In this document: positions 51,011 through 59,848 of the stretch, one piece after another
Position numbering within the stretch: the stretch's first letter is position 1
Layout: each line of letters starts with the position of its first letter
Source of the DNA: Mycobacterium persicum
Lineage (GTDB): Bacteria > Actinomycetota > Actinomycetes > Mycobacteriales > Mycobacteriaceae
NCBI RefSeq assembly: GCF_002086675.1
Contig: NZ_MVIF01000007.1
Span: 1-64,000, forward strand
DNA length: 64,000 nucleotides
Direction: 5' to 3'
Position numbers and translations under genes: made by a program
The notes under the pieces: model-generated
Told to the model about the DNA's origin: nothing
The model's database searches: none
The model's input: only the letters and a program-made list of their open reading frames with translations

Positions 51011-52263
51011 AGCGGTTCGAGCACCTCGGTACCGACAAACGGGACCAGCGCCGCGGGGACCCGCACGCTGCCGTCGGGCCGCTGGTGGTTTTCCAGGATG
51101 GCGACCAGCCAGCGGGTGGTGCCCAACGTGCCGTTGAGCGTCGCCGCGATCTGCGGCTTGCCATTGGCATCGCGGAAGCGGGTCGCCAGGCGGCGCGCCT
51201 GAAAGGTGGTGCAGTTCGACGTCGAGGTCAGCTCGCGGTAGCCGCCCTGAGTCGGAACCCACGCCTCGCAGTCGAACTTGCGCGCCGCCGACGCGCCGAG
51301 ATCACCCGCGGCCACGTCGATGACCCGATACGGCACCTCGATCAGGGCCAACATTTCGCGCTGCCAGGCCAGCAGCCGCTGATGTTCGGCTTCGGCGTCG
51401 CCGGGTGTGCAGTAGATGAAGCCCTCCACCTTGTCGAACTGGTGCACTCGAATGATGCCGCGGGTGTCCTTGCCATAGCTGCCGGCCTCGCGCCGGAAGC
51501 ATGACGACCAACCCGCGTAACGCAGCGGCCCGGCGGACAGGTCCAGAATCTCGCCGGAATGGTAGCCCGCCAGCGGCACCTCCGAGGTGCCCACCAGGTA
51601 GAGGTCGTCGGCCTCCAGCCGGTACACCTCCTCGGCATGGGCGCCCAGGAAGCCGGTGCCGGACATCACCTCCGGGCGCACCAGCACCGGCGGAATCATC
51701 GGGATGAAGCCGTTGTCGACGGCCAGCCGCAGCGCCAGCTGCAGCAGCCCCAACTGCAGCAGCGCACCCCGCCCGGTCAGGAAGTAGAACCGCGATCCGG
51801 ACACCTTCGCGCCGCGCTGCATGTCGATGAGACCGAGCGCCTCGCCGAGTTCCAGGTGGTCTTTCGGGTCGTCCAGCCGAGGGGGTTCGCCGACGACGTC
51901 GAGCACCGCATAGTCGTCCTCCCCGCCGGCGGGGACGCCGTCCAGGATCACGTTGGGGATCGCCAGATGTGCCGCGGTGAACACCGCCTCGGTTTCGGTT
52001 TGGTTCGCTTCGGCGGTCTTGACCTGCTCGGCGAGGTATTTCGCGCGGTGCAGCAGCGCGGGCCGCTCCTCCGGTGACGCGCCGCCCACCCTCTTGCTGG
52101 CGGCCTTCTGTTCGGCGCGCAGCGCATCCGCGGCCGCGATCGCGCTGCGCCGCGTGGCGTCGGCCGTCAACAGGTCGTCCACCAGCGACGGGTCTTCGCC
52201 GCGACTGAGTTGGGAGCGGCGCACGGCGTCGGGGTCTTCGCGGAGCAGCTTCAGGTCGATCAC
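51007..52263 (-). CDS. serS: Seryl-tRNA synthetase
   Basis: 418 residues from the GTG at 52263 ([20 protein letters not shown]), the usual bacterial start and length. It charges tRNA-Ser in the cytoplasm. The N-terminal antiparallel coiled-coil arm spans residues 30-100. The class II core contains [13 protein letters not shown] and [13 protein letters not shown] (motif 1 and serine site), [26 protein letters not shown] (motif 2, shown here only by its key ends) and [20 protein letters not shown] (motif 3). Convergent with the DUF2834-like gene. Confidence 0.97.
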   Translation of the reverse strand: MIDLKLLREDPDAVRRSQLSRGEDPSLVDDLLTADATRRSAIAAADALRAEQKAASKRVGGASPEERPALLHRAKYLAEQVKTAEANQTETEAVFTAAHLAIPNVILDGVPAGGEDDYAVLDVVGEPPRLDDPKDHLELGEALGLIDMQRGAKVSGSRFYFLTGRGALLQLGLLQLALRLAVDNGFIPMIPPVLVRPEVMSGTGFLGAHAEEVYRLEADDLYLVGTSEVPLAGYHSGEILDLSAGPLRYAGWSSCFRREAGSYGKDTRGIIRVHQFDKVEGFIYCTPGDAEAEHQRLLAWQREMLALIEVPYRVIDVAAGDLGASAARKFDCEAWVPTQGGYRELTSTSNCTTFQARRLATRFRDANGKPQIAATLNGTLGTTRWLVAILENHQRPDGSVRVPAALVPFVGTEVLEPL

Positions 52264-52374
52264 GGGCGCAAGACTACTTTTGACCGCGCAGCCCGATGGC
52301 GTCAGCTGGCCGGGCATCCGGCTCTGGTCTCACATCAGCAACATTGGTAACGCCACCGGGCAGCCCCTGTCACA

Positions 52375-53742
52375 ATGGAACGGATGTTGGACGCTCCCGA
52401 GAAGCAACTGCCACCTGACAGCGAAGCTGACAGAACCGGCACCGCCGCAGCCACCCCGCCGGGGGCGGGCTTCCGCTGGCCTCGGGCTCTGCAGGCGTCG
52501 GCGACCCGGCGGGCGCTGCTGCTCACCGCTCTGGGTGCCTTGCTGATCGCCGGGCTGGCCACCGCGATTCCCGCGGTGACCACCGGTCCGGGGCGCCTTG
52601 CCGGCTACATCGACAACAACCCGGTGCCCAGCACCGGCGCCAAAAGCAACGCCGCCTTCAACCGAGCCACCGGCGGCGACTGCCTGAACTGGCCCGACGC
52701 CATGCCGGAGGCCGCGACCATCGTCAGCTGCTCCGACGACCACCGGTTCGAAGTGGCCGAGTCCATCGACATGCGGACCTTCCCCGGTTCGGAGTACGGG
52801 CCCAACGCTGATCCCCCGTCGCCGGCACGCATCCAGCAAATCAGCCAGGAGCAGTGCGAGGCCGCCGTACGCCGCTACCTCGGCACCAAGTTCGACCCGA
52901 ACAGCAAGTTCACCATCAGCATGCTGTGGTCCGGTGACCGCGCGTGGCGACAAGCCGGCGAGCGCCGCATGTTGTGCGGCTTGCAGTTGCCCGGCCCCAA
53001 CAACCAGCAGGCCCTGTTCAAAGGCAAGGTCGCCGAACTCGACCAGTCCAAGGTCTGGCCGGCCGGCACCTGCCTGGCCATCGACTCGAACACCAACCAA
53101 CCGGTCGATGTTCCGGTCGATTGCACGGCCCCCCACGCGATGGAGGTGACCGGCACGGTCAACCTCTCCGAGAAGTTCCCGAACGCGCTGCCCGCCGAAC
53201 CAGAGCAGGACGCGTACATCAAGGACAACTGCACCCGGATGACGGACGCGTATCTGGCGCCCATCAAGTTGCGGACCACCACGTTGACGCTGATCTACCC
53301 GACGCTGTCGCTGTCCAGTTGGTCGGCGGGCAGCCGTGAGGTCGCGTGCAGCATCGGTGCGACGCTGGGCAACGGCGGCTGGGCCACGTTGGTCAACAGC
53401 GCCAAGGGACCGCTGCTGATCAACGGCCAGCCCCCGATACCGCCGCCCGACATCCCCGAGGAGCGGCTCACGCTGCCGCCGATCCCGGTGCAGGTGCCGG
53501 CCCCACAACCCGCGGCCCCGGTCCAGGAGATCCCGGTCACGCCACCGGGCAACCAACACCTGCCCAATCAACAGCCGGTGGTGACACCGTCTCGCGCGCC
53601 CGCAGCCCCGGCCACCACCCAACCGCCCGCCGCGCCGGCCACCACCCAAGCACCCGCCGCCCCACCGGCTGATGGCGGGGCGCCGCCGGCGGCCCCGGCA
53701 CCGGAAGCCCCCGCACCCGCCGAGCCCGCGCCGGAAGGTTAA
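52375..53742 (+). CDS. Septum-formation-domain membrane protein (Rv3835)
   Basis: 455 residues (Rv3835 449). A cytoplasmic N-terminus, one membrane helix (about 46-68, RALLLTALGALLIAGLATAI) and an external cysteine-containing domain (GDCLNWPD, IVSCSDDHRFEVAE, EQCEAAVRRYLG, GTCLAID, PVDCTAPHAMEV) with the repeated Cys/His pattern of the Septum_form family. It ends in a long Pro/Ala/Thr tail typical of wall-spanning mycobacterial proteins. An envelope or division role is inferred. Divergent from serS. Confidence 0.82.
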   Translation: MERMLDAPEKQLPPDSEADRTGTAAATPPGAGFRWPRALQASATRRALLLTALGALLIAGLATAIPAVTTGPGRLAGYIDNNPVPSTGAKSNAAFNRATGGDCLNWPDAMPEAATIVSCSDDHRFEVAESIDMRTFPGSEYGPNADPPSPARIQQISQEQCEAAVRRYLGTKFDPNSKFTISMLWSGDRAWRQAGERRMLCGLQLPGPNNQQALFKGKVAELDQSKVWPAGTCLAIDSNTNQPVDVPVDCTAPHAMEVTGTVNLSEKFPNALPAEPEQDAYIKDNCTRMTDAYLAPIKLRTTTLTLIYPTLSLSSWSAGSREVACSIGATLGNGGWATLVNSAKGPLLINGQPPIPPPDIPEERLTLPPIPVQVPAPQPAAPVQEIPVTPPGNQHLPNQQPVVTPSRAPAAPATTQPPAAPATTQAPAAPPADGGAPPAAPAPEAPAPAEPAPEG

Positions 53743-53745
53743 CCC

Positions 53746-54096
53746 GTGGCGGTGCGGATGGATCCGCAGCGGTTCGACGAACTGGTTTCCGACGCACTCG
53801 ACCTCATCCCGCGCGAACTGGCAGCCGCGATGGACAACGTGGTCATCTTGGTCGCCGACCGCCACCCCGGCGACCACGACCTGTTGGGCTTATACGAGGG
53901 AGTCGCGCTGACCGAGCGCGACTCCGATTACGCCGGAGCACTGCCGGACGCGATCACCATCTACCGCGACGCCCTGCTGGATGTCTGCGAATCCGCCGAC
54001 GAAGTCGTCGATCAGGTGGCAATCACCGTGATCCACGAGATCGCCCACCACTTCGGCATCGACGACGCCAGGCTGGACGAACTGGGGTGGGGCTGA
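53746..54096 (+). CDS. Small zincin-type metallopeptidase-like protein (Rv3836)
   Basis: GTG start 3 bp after the previous stop; 116 residues. The C-terminal half contains VIHEIAHHFGIDDARLDELG, an HExxHxxGxxD zinc-protease signature of the DUF1025/MpriBi-like family. Catalytic residues (two His, Glu, third ligand Asp) are intact. Protein target unknown; probably cytoplasmic and co-transcribed with the septum-formation gene. Confidence 0.85.
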   Translation: MAVRMDPQRFDELVSDALDLIPRELAAAMDNVVILVADRHPGDHDLLGLYEGVALTERDSDYAGALPDAITIYRDALLDVCESADEVVDQVAITVIHEIAHHFGIDDARLDELGWG

Positions 54097-54161
54097 CCGA
54101 ACCCCGCCGGTGACGGGCGCGGCATCCCGGAATTGTCCGGCCCTGGTGCTAAGAACGCTTC

Positions 54162-54377
54162 ATGAGCACAGTCTGTCGCGACTGCCGGACAGGCGTCTAT
54201 CACTGCCACGGCACCGTCATTCGTCATGATCTGGGCCGGACCGAATGCACCGAAAACGACTGCGACGGACCCGAGATATCGGTGCACGGGTTCGTCATCG
54301 ACTGCGACGCGGTCGGCTGCCGATGCGCTGACGCGCCGAACGGAGAGGCCGGATCACCCCATCGGGTCAGTGCTTGA
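54162..54377 (+). CDS. Small cysteine-rich protein
   Basis: 71 residues: MSTVCRDCRTGVYHCHGTVI and then ECTENDCDG, DCDAVGCRCAD. Eight cysteines and several histidines are placed like metal ligands. I believe similar small proteins sit here in other mycobacteria, which together with the conserved Cys pattern argues that it is real. Its 3' end overlaps the end of the convergent phosphoglycerate-mutase-like gene by 24 bases. Function unknown; zinc binding is an inference. Confidence 0.6.
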   Translation: MSTVCRDCRTGVYHCHGTVIRHDLGRTECTENDCDGPEISVHGFVIDCDAVGCRCADAPNGEAGSPHRVSA

Positions 54378-55052
54378 CGTCACCGCGTCGATGACCGGCG
54401 TAGGTGGGCCTTGCGTGAGGTCGGGGTAGAACGGCGGCTTGAGGTTTCCCCACTGCACACAACTCCAGCGCCCGTCGGTGATCGGAGCCAGCACCACGCA
54501 TTCGGCATTGCCCAAATGGTTGTCGAGCACGAACGTGCCGTCGACGCCGGCCAGCACCGCCGACGTCAGCCGGATAGCGGCGCCATGGCTAACGACCACG
54601 ATGTCACCATCCCAGGCGGCGTCGTCCAGGTAGCGCATCCGTAGTTCAGTAAGCACCGGCAGGTACCGGTCCAAGACGTCTTCGCCCGACTCACCGCCGG
54701 GCAGCGGCACCTGCAATTCACCGCGATGCCAACGGTCGTAGATGGCGTTGAATTCGGCCACGGCCTCGTCGTCGCTGCGATTTTCCAGCTCTCCCACCTG
54801 GACCTCGTGGATGCCGTCGAGCCGCAGCGGCGACAACTCCAGCTCGGCGGCGATCACCTCGGCCGTTTCTGCCGCACGGACCGCGACCGAGTGCGCCAGC
54901 AGGACCGGGCGGGCAGAACCGCCGAGCGCGAACGCGCGGGCTTGCTCGCGTCCCAGGGACGTCAACGCCGTGCCGGGTGGCCGGGTGTCCAGCCGGCGCT
55001 CGACGTTGCCGTGGGACTGGCCATGCCGCAGCAGCACCAGCCGACCGCTCAT
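54354..55052 (-). CDS. Histidine phosphatase / phosphoglycerate-mutase-like protein (Rv3837c)
   Basis: 232 residues, as in Rv3837c. The catalytic motif LVLLRHGQSHGN is at residues 5-16, the second His is in VVSHGAAIRLTSA and the acidic residue is in HEVQVGELENRSDDEA. Branch-1 histidine phosphatase family; it may be a phosphatase rather than a glycolytic mutase. The start overlaps the pheA stop by 4 bases, hence co-expression with phenylalanine synthesis. Confidence 0.88.
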   Translation of the reverse strand: MSGRLVLLRHGQSHGNVERRLDTRPPGTALTSLGREQARAFALGGSARPVLLAHSVAVRAAETAEVIAAELELSPLRLDGIHEVQVGELENRSDDEAVAEFNAIYDRWHRGELQVPLPGGESGEDVLDRYLPVLTELRMRYLDDAAWDGDIVVVSHGAAIRLTSAVLAGVDGTFVLDNHLGNAECVVLAPITDGRWSCVQWGNLKPPFYPDLTQGPPTPVIDAVTSSTDPMG

Positions 55053-56014
55053 CGCCCCGGCTCCCGGGCCGGGGCCGGCTGGCCCTCCCGCAGCCGAGCC
55101 AGCCAGATCGATGCATCGTCGGGTGGCGGCGGCTGCATGCCGACCGCCTGTCCCGTCGGCCAGGAACCCAGGTATCGCACATCAGCACAACGACGGTGCA
55201 ACGCCTTGAGTGCCTCGGCGACGGCGTCGTCGTCGATATGGCCGACGCAGTCCACGAAAAACATGTAGGTGCCCAATTCGGTACGGGTGGGCCGGGATTC
55301 GATCCGGGTGAGGTCGATGCCGCGCATGCCGAACTCGGTCAGCGCTTCCACCAGTGCGCCGGGCACGTTGTCGATCCGCAACACCGCCGAGGTGCGATCG
55401 GCTCCCGTGCGCGCCGGCGGTCGGGCCGGCCGGCCGATCAACACGAAACGGGTCCGGGCGCTGGATTCGTCGACGACACCGTCGGCCAGCGCCGTCAATG
55501 CCCAGTGGGCGGCCGCCAGCGGCGACGTGACAGCCGCGTCGACCCGGCCCTCAGCCACCTGGCGGACCGCGTCGGCATTCGAATACGCCGGGCACATCTC
55601 GACACCGGGCAGATGCGCGCTGAGCCATTGCCGTACCTGTGCTGCCGCCACCGGGAAGGCGGCCAGCGTCCGTACCTCGGCCGCACTGCGACCGGGCCGT
55701 ACGACGATGCTGAAGGCCACGTCGAGGGTGGTCTCGGCGAACACCTGCAGCGGCGAACCGATGGCCAGGCTGTCCAAAGTGGGCGCCAGCGACCCGTCGA
55801 TCGAGTTCTCCATGGGGACGCAGGCGAAATCCGCCGTGCCGTTGCGGACAGCCTCCAGCGCGGCGGGGGTGCTCTCGACCGGCAGCCGTTGCGGCAGCTC
55901 CGTCAGCTCGGCTTCCCGGCCGGGTACCAGCCCGGCGGCCGTTATCTGCAACAGCGCCGCCTCGGTGAACGTCCCTTCCGGACCGAGGTAGGCGATGCAG
56001 ACCACGTTGACCAC
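55049..56014 (-). CDS. pheA: Prephenate dehydratase PheA
   Basis: 321 residues (GTG start at 56014; a GTG at 56005 is an alternative). Converts prephenate to phenylpyruvate. The periplasmic-binding-like catalytic domain begins IAYLGPEGTFTEAAL, with ENSIDGSLAPTLDSL and the TRF motif in ARTRFVLIG (catalytic Thr). The C-terminal ACT domain (VPGALVEALTEFGMRGIDLTRIESRP) senses phenylalanine. Translationally coupled to the phosphatase-like gene. Confidence 0.95.
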   Translation of the reverse strand: MVNVVCIAYLGPEGTFTEAALLQITAAGLVPGREAELTELPQRLPVESTPAALEAVRNGTADFACVPMENSIDGSLAPTLDSLAIGSPLQVFAETTLDVAFSIVVRPGRSAAEVRTLAAFPVAAAQVRQWLSAHLPGVEMCPAYSNADAVRQVAEGRVDAAVTSPLAAAHWALTALADGVVDESSARTRFVLIGRPARPPARTGADRTSAVLRIDNVPGALVEALTEFGMRGIDLTRIESRPTRTELGTYMFFVDCVGHIDDDAVAEALKALHRRCADVRYLGSWPTGQAVGMQPPPPDDASIWLARLREGQPAPAREPGR

Positions 56015-56057
56015 ACTAGTGGCGCATCGGGTCCTTGCGACGGACGAGCCGAGTAGC

Positions 56058-56076
56058 TTAAGTTAGGCTTACCTAA
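56058..56076 (+). promoter_or_regulatory. IdeR iron box upstream of the DUF2470 gene
   Basis: TTAAGTTAGGCTTACCTAA matches the mycobacterial IdeR consensus TTAGGTTAGSCTWACCTWA at nearly every position. It lies 19 bp before the start at 56095 and 44 bp from pheA. Iron-dependent control of the rightward transcript is expected, as in the M. tuberculosis Rv3839 region. Confidence 0.8.
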
Positions 56077-56094
56077 TTTCGAGGAGCCGCCGCG

Positions 56095-56901
56095 ATGTTT
56101 CCGATCACCAACCCGACGCCCACGACCGCCGAGCGCGTTCGCACAATTTGCGCGCGGGCCGGCGCGGGCCTGCTGGCGGTAGAGCCCGACCAACCGATGG
56201 CCGCGCCGCTGCATCACTTGATGTCCGACGGTTCCTTCGCCGTGGCCGTTCCCGCTGACCGCGCTGCCGCGGCCGGTTACACGCCCGGCTGTGGATCTCA
56301 GGCCTTGCTCGAGCTCACCGATTACGCCCCGCTGCCGGTCCGGGAGCCGGTCCGATCGCTGGTGTGGATCCGCGGTCGCCTGCAGCGGGTCCCGTGGGGA
56401 GCAGTGACCTCGGTGCTGGACACGATCGCCACCGAGAACCCGGACCCGACCCTGCTGCAGGTGGAGACTCCCCGATCCGGCCCCGCCCTGCGGCAGCAGC
56501 ACCGGTACACATTGCTGCGGCTGGAGACCGAATCGGTGGTCGTGACCGACACCACCGGAGCCTCGCCGGTCAGTGTCGCGGACCTGCTGGCAGCCAGACC
56601 GGACCCGTTCTGCGAGATCGAATCGACGTTGCTGTGGCACCTGGCGACCGTCCATGGCGACGTCGTCGCCCGGTTGGTCTCCCGGCTGCCCGCCCAATGG
56701 CGGCGCGGAGCGATCCGTCCCCTCGGCCTCGACCGGTACGGCGTGCAATTTCGGGTCGAAGGCGACGACGGCGACCGCGACATCCGATTGCCGTTCCATC
56801 GGCCGGTCAACGACATGCATGGGCTGGGGCAGGCCATCCGGGTGTTGATGGGGTGCCCCTTCGTCAACGGCTTGCGGGCCCGCCGGCGCTGCGCGTCGTA
56901 G
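56095..56901 (+). CDS. DUF2470-type protein under IdeR control (Rv3839)
   Basis: 268 residues. The middle and C-terminal part resembles the DUF2470 domain of HugZ-like haem-handling proteins (LLWHLATVHGDVVARLVSRL, RPLGLDRYGVQFRVEGDDGD). The N-terminal half has a split-barrel-like pattern (HHLMSDGSFAVAVPADRAAA, LELTDYAPLPVREPVRSLVW). Both fit the HugZ/flavin-reductase-like barrel fold. The strong iron box directly upstream supports a role in iron or haem metabolism. Likely co-transcribed with the LCP gene 53 bp downstream. Confidence 0.8.
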   Translation: MFPITNPTPTTAERVRTICARAGAGLLAVEPDQPMAAPLHHLMSDGSFAVAVPADRAAAAGYTPGCGSQALLELTDYAPLPVREPVRSLVWIRGRLQRVPWGAVTSVLDTIATENPDPTLLQVETPRSGPALRQQHRYTLLRLETESVVVTDTTGASPVSVADLLAARPDPFCEIESTLLWHLATVHGDVVARLVSRLPAQWRRGAIRPLGLDRYGVQFRVEGDDGDRDIRLPFHRPVNDMHGLGQAIRVLMGCPFVNGLRARRRCAS

Positions 56902-56953
56902 CACGCCGTCGCGGCCGGCTGCACTGCCGGGTCCGGCCACGTACGTTGTCCGG

Positions 56954-58195
56954 GTGAACGGCGATCGATCACCGCAGCCCTGGAGACCCCGAGGACCGCT
57001 GCATCACCGGTCGGCGCAGCCGGAGCCGTCACAGGTCATCCGTCGCGAAAACCCGCCACCGCGGCCACCGGGCAGACCCCGGCCCGAACCGGATTCCACA
57101 CCGGCAACGACTGATCCCCCGCCGTCCTCGACAGCCCGGCCAGTCCGGCTCAGACGGCAGCGCGGTCCGGCCGAGTCGACGCCGCCTCCGCGGCCGGTGG
57201 CGCCGAAGGCGCGCCGCAACCGGGTCAGGCAGCGGCGCTGGGGCAGGATCGTGGCACTCAGTGTGCTGGTCGTTTTGTTATTGGCCGGAGCGGGCATCCT
57301 CGGCGGTGCGCTGTGGCTGGACACGTCGCTGCGCCGCGAGCCGGTGTTCAGCGACGACGCCGACCGCCCGGGCGCCGGCCGCGGCACGAACTGGCTGCTT
57401 GTCGGTTCCGACAGCCGCCAGGACCTCACCACCGAGCAGCAGCAAAGCCTCGCCACCGGCGGCGACGTCGGCGCCGGACGCACCGACACCATCCTGCTGG
57501 TGCATGTGCCGGAGTTCGGGTCGAGCACCCCGACGACGTTGGTGTCGATACCGCGCGACTCCTCGGTGCCGATACCCGGTCACGGTCGCGACAAGATCAA
57601 CGCCGCGTTCGTGACCGGTGGCGCGCCCTTACTAGTGCAGACCGTTGAGCAGGCCACCGGCCTGCGCGTCAACCATTACGCCGAGGTTGGATTCGGCGGC
57701 TTCGCCGACCTGGTCGACGCGCTGGGTGGGGGCAGCGTGTGCCTGAGCGACCCGATCCGCGATCCATTGGCCGGTGTCGACCTGCCGGTCGGCTGTCAAC
57801 AACTGGACGGCCGACGGGCGCTGGGTTACGTCCGGTCTCGCGCCACACCGCGGGCCGATCTGGATCGGATGCTCAACCAACGCCAGTTCATGGCAGCGCT
57901 GCTGCACCGCGCCGCCAGCCCCGCGGTATGGCTCAACCCATGGCGTTGGTACGCGGTGCCACACGCAGCCGCCCGGGCGCTGACCGTCGACCAGGCCACC
58001 CATGTCTTCGACCTGGCACGCCTGGTCTGGGCGCTGCACGGGCACACCACCGCGCTGACGGTTCCGATCGGCGAGTTCACCGACAGCGACGTCGGCTCGG
58101 TGGTGGTATGGAATCACGACGCGGCCCGGGAATTGTTCGACGCGCTCGCGTCGGATGCTCCGGTGCCGACTTCCGCGATCGACGGGCAACCATAG
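56954..58195 (+). CDS. LytR-CpsA-Psr (LCP) family protein
   Basis: GTG start; 413 residues. A long Pro/Arg-rich cytoplasmic region (1-95), one membrane helix (about 100-122), then the LCP domain with NWLLVGSDSRQDL, GRTDTILLVHV, LVSIPRDSSVPIPGHGRDKINAAF, GFGGFADLVDALGG and LGYVRSRATPRADLDRMLNQRQF. Conserved Asp/Arg residues for pyrophosphate chemistry are all visible. LCP enzymes attach arabinogalactan to peptidoglycan. The M. tuberculosis counterpart at this position (Rv3840, about 137 residues) is, as I recall, a truncated fragment, so this is the intact ancestral form. Confidence 0.9.
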   Translation: MNGDRSPQPWRPRGPLHHRSAQPEPSQVIRRENPPPRPPGRPRPEPDSTPATTDPPPSSTARPVRLRRQRGPAESTPPPRPVAPKARRNRVRQRRWGRIVALSVLVVLLLAGAGILGGALWLDTSLRREPVFSDDADRPGAGRGTNWLLVGSDSRQDLTTEQQQSLATGGDVGAGRTDTILLVHVPEFGSSTPTTLVSIPRDSSVPIPGHGRDKINAAFVTGGAPLLVQTVEQATGLRVNHYAEVGFGGFADLVDALGGGSVCLSDPIRDPLAGVDLPVGCQQLDGRRALGYVRSRATPRADLDRMLNQRQFMAALLHRAASPAVWLNPWRWYAVPHAAARALTVDQATHVFDLARLVWALHGHTTALTVPIGEFTDSDVGSVVVWNHDAARELFDALASDAPVPTSAIDGQP

Positions 58196-58350
58196 TGACT
58201 TCACCGGGTGTGCAGGACGCGTCGAACGTGAACCGGCCGCGACGACACGCCGGTGCTCAGCGCCCCCTGTTCACGCTGGGCGCGAGGAAGTCGTGGCGCC
58301 CCGTATCGTTTGTAGCGACAGCCACCCGCAATAACGCCTAGCGGAATTAT

Positions 58351-58369
58351 TTCAGTTAGGCAAACCTGG
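58351..58369 (+). promoter_or_regulatory. IdeR-like box upstream of bfrB (distal)
   Basis: TTCAGTTAGGCAAACCTGG agrees with the core GTTAGGC-AACCT of the IdeR consensus and lies about 107 bp before bfrB. In M. tuberculosis tandem IdeR sites displace Lsr2 and activate bfrB when iron is plentiful. Confidence 0.6.
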
Positions 58370-58404
58370 CCTGATAAAGAGCGTTATTGACGGCCCCGGA
58401 ACAC

Positions 58405-58423
58405 TTAGGAAACGCTGTCCTCA
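58405..58423 (+). promoter_or_regulatory. IdeR-like box upstream of bfrB (proximal)
   Basis: TTAGGAAACGCTGTCCTCA matches about two thirds of the iron-box consensus and lies 35 bp downstream of the distal site, 53 bp before bfrB. Weaker than the box at 56058, but the tandem arrangement fits known bfrB regulation. Confidence 0.5.
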
Positions 58424-58475
58424 CTAAGTGATGCCTTTGTTGCGGACCAGGTCCTACCTGCATTAATCTGACCTC

Positions 58476-59021
58476 ATGACTGACTACGACGGACACAAGA
58501 CCAAATTCCACGCGTTAATGCAAGAGCAAATCTTCAACGAATTCACCACCGCACAGCAATATATTGCGATCGCGGTCTATTTCGACAGCGAGGACTTGCC
58601 ACAATTGGCGAAGCATTTCTATGGCCAGGCGGTCGAAGAACGCAATCACGCGATGATGCTGGTGCAACATCTGCTCGACCGCGGCCTTCGCGTCGAAATA
58701 CCGGGCATCGACACCGTCCGAAACCAGTTCGACAAACCGCGTGATGCGCTGGCGCTGGCACTCGACCAGGAACGTGCCGTCACCGACCAGGTCGGCCGGC
58801 TGGCGGCGGTGGCCCGCGACGAGGGCGACTTCCTCGGCGAGCAGTTCATGCAGTGGTTCCTGCAAGAACAGGTCGAAGAGATGTCGCTGATGTCCACCCT
58901 GCTGCGGATCGCGGACCGGGCCGGATCCAACCTGTTCGAGCTCGAGAACTTCGTCGCCCGCGAGGTGGGCCGGGCGCCGTCCGCCTCAGGCGCCCCGCGC
59001 GCCGCCGGCGGTAGTCTCTAG
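58476..59021 (+). CDS. bfrB: Ferritin BfrB
   Basis: 181 residues, the same as M. tuberculosis BfrB. Non-haem ferritin storing iron in a 24-mer. Ferroxidase ligands are seen in QEQIFNEFTTAQQY and QAVEERNHAMM (ExxH), with further Glu residues in ALDQERAVTDQ and QEQVEEMSLM. A flexible C-terminal tail follows FELENFVAREVG, as in M. tuberculosis. The stop overlaps the glpQ1 stop through a shared CTAG. Confidence 0.96.
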   Translation: MTDYDGHKTKFHALMQEQIFNEFTTAQQYIAIAVYFDSEDLPQLAKHFYGQAVEERNHAMMLVQHLLDRGLRVEIPGIDTVRNQFDKPRDALALALDQERAVTDQVGRLAAVARDEGDFLGEQFMQWFLQEQVEEMSLMSTLLRIADRAGSNLFELENFVAREVGRAPSASGAPRAAGGSL

Positions 59022-59848
59022 CCGCCGGCCTGGCCGGCGCGCCCCTGCTGTAGCCAGGCCTTCGTGCGGGCGGGGTGGTGAGTGGCCATCCACGCCACCC
59101 CGACCTCACGGCAGAATTCGACGTCGTCGTATTCGTCGACGTTCCAGCAGTAAACCGCCCGTCCCTGGGCCGCCGCACGGTCGACGAGTTGCGGGTAGTC
59201 CTTCAACGCCGGCAGCGACGGTCCCACCGCGGTCGCCCCGACGGCGGTGGCCGCGCTGCTGGCCAGGTACCGTCCGGTCTTGCCGAGCAGCACCGTCGGC
59301 AACAGCGGCGCGGCCCGCCGGATCCGCCAGACCGCCGCGGCCGAGAACGACATGACGACGGCGCGCGACCGGTCGGCGGAGGCCGGCGCGGCAATGCCGA
59401 AGCGGTGCAGAAGTGCCAGCACCTTGTTTTCGACCAGCGATCCGTATCGGACCGGGTGCTTGGTCTCGATGAAGATCTTCACCGGCCGGTTCCAGTCCAG
59501 CACCAGCGCGACCAGCGCATCCAGGGTCAGCAGGCTGGTGTCGCCGTGAGTGCCGTCCGCACGCCAGCTTTCGTGCCAGGCGCCGTACTCCAGCTCGCGC
59601 AGCTCGGCCAGCGTCATCGTGCTGACCAGCCCGACTCCGGTCGAGGTCCGGTCCAAGCGCCGGTCGTGTACACAGACGAGGTGGCCATCGCGGGTTAGCC
59701 GCACGTCGCATTCCACGCCGTCGGCGCCCTCCTTGAGCGCCAGGTCGTAGGCGGCCAGCGTGTGTTCCGGTCGAGCAGCGGACGCGCCACGGTGGGCAAC
59801 CACAAACGGATGCCCGGCGATCACCTCGTCGGCCCAGGTCATGCCCAT
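59018..59848 (-). CDS. glpQ1: Glycerophosphodiester phosphodiesterase GlpQ1
   Basis: 276 residues from the ATG at 59848, which overlaps the TAA of the upstream gene (TAATG). A second ATG two codons on matches the M. tuberculosis start and length (274). TIM-barrel GDPD: catalytic HRGASAARPEHTLAAYDLALKE (its key residues His, Arg and the Pro-Glu-His-Thr run), metal ligands in GVECDVRLTRDGHLVCVHD and IFIETKHPV. Hydrolyses deacylated phospholipids to glycerol-3-phosphate. No signal peptide. Confidence 0.93.
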   Translation of the reverse strand: MGMTWADEVIAGHPFVVAHRGASAARPEHTLAAYDLALKEGADGVECDVRLTRDGHLVCVHDRRLDRTSTGVGLVSTMTLAELRELEYGAWHESWRADGTHGDTSLLTLDALVALVLDWNRPVKIFIETKHPVRYGSLVENKVLALLHRFGIAAPASADRSRAVVMSFSAAAVWRIRRAAPLLPTVLLGKTGRYLASSAATAVGATAVGPSLPALKDYPQLVDRAAAQGRAVYCWNVDEYDDVEFCREVGVAWMATHHPARTKAWLQQGRAGQAGG

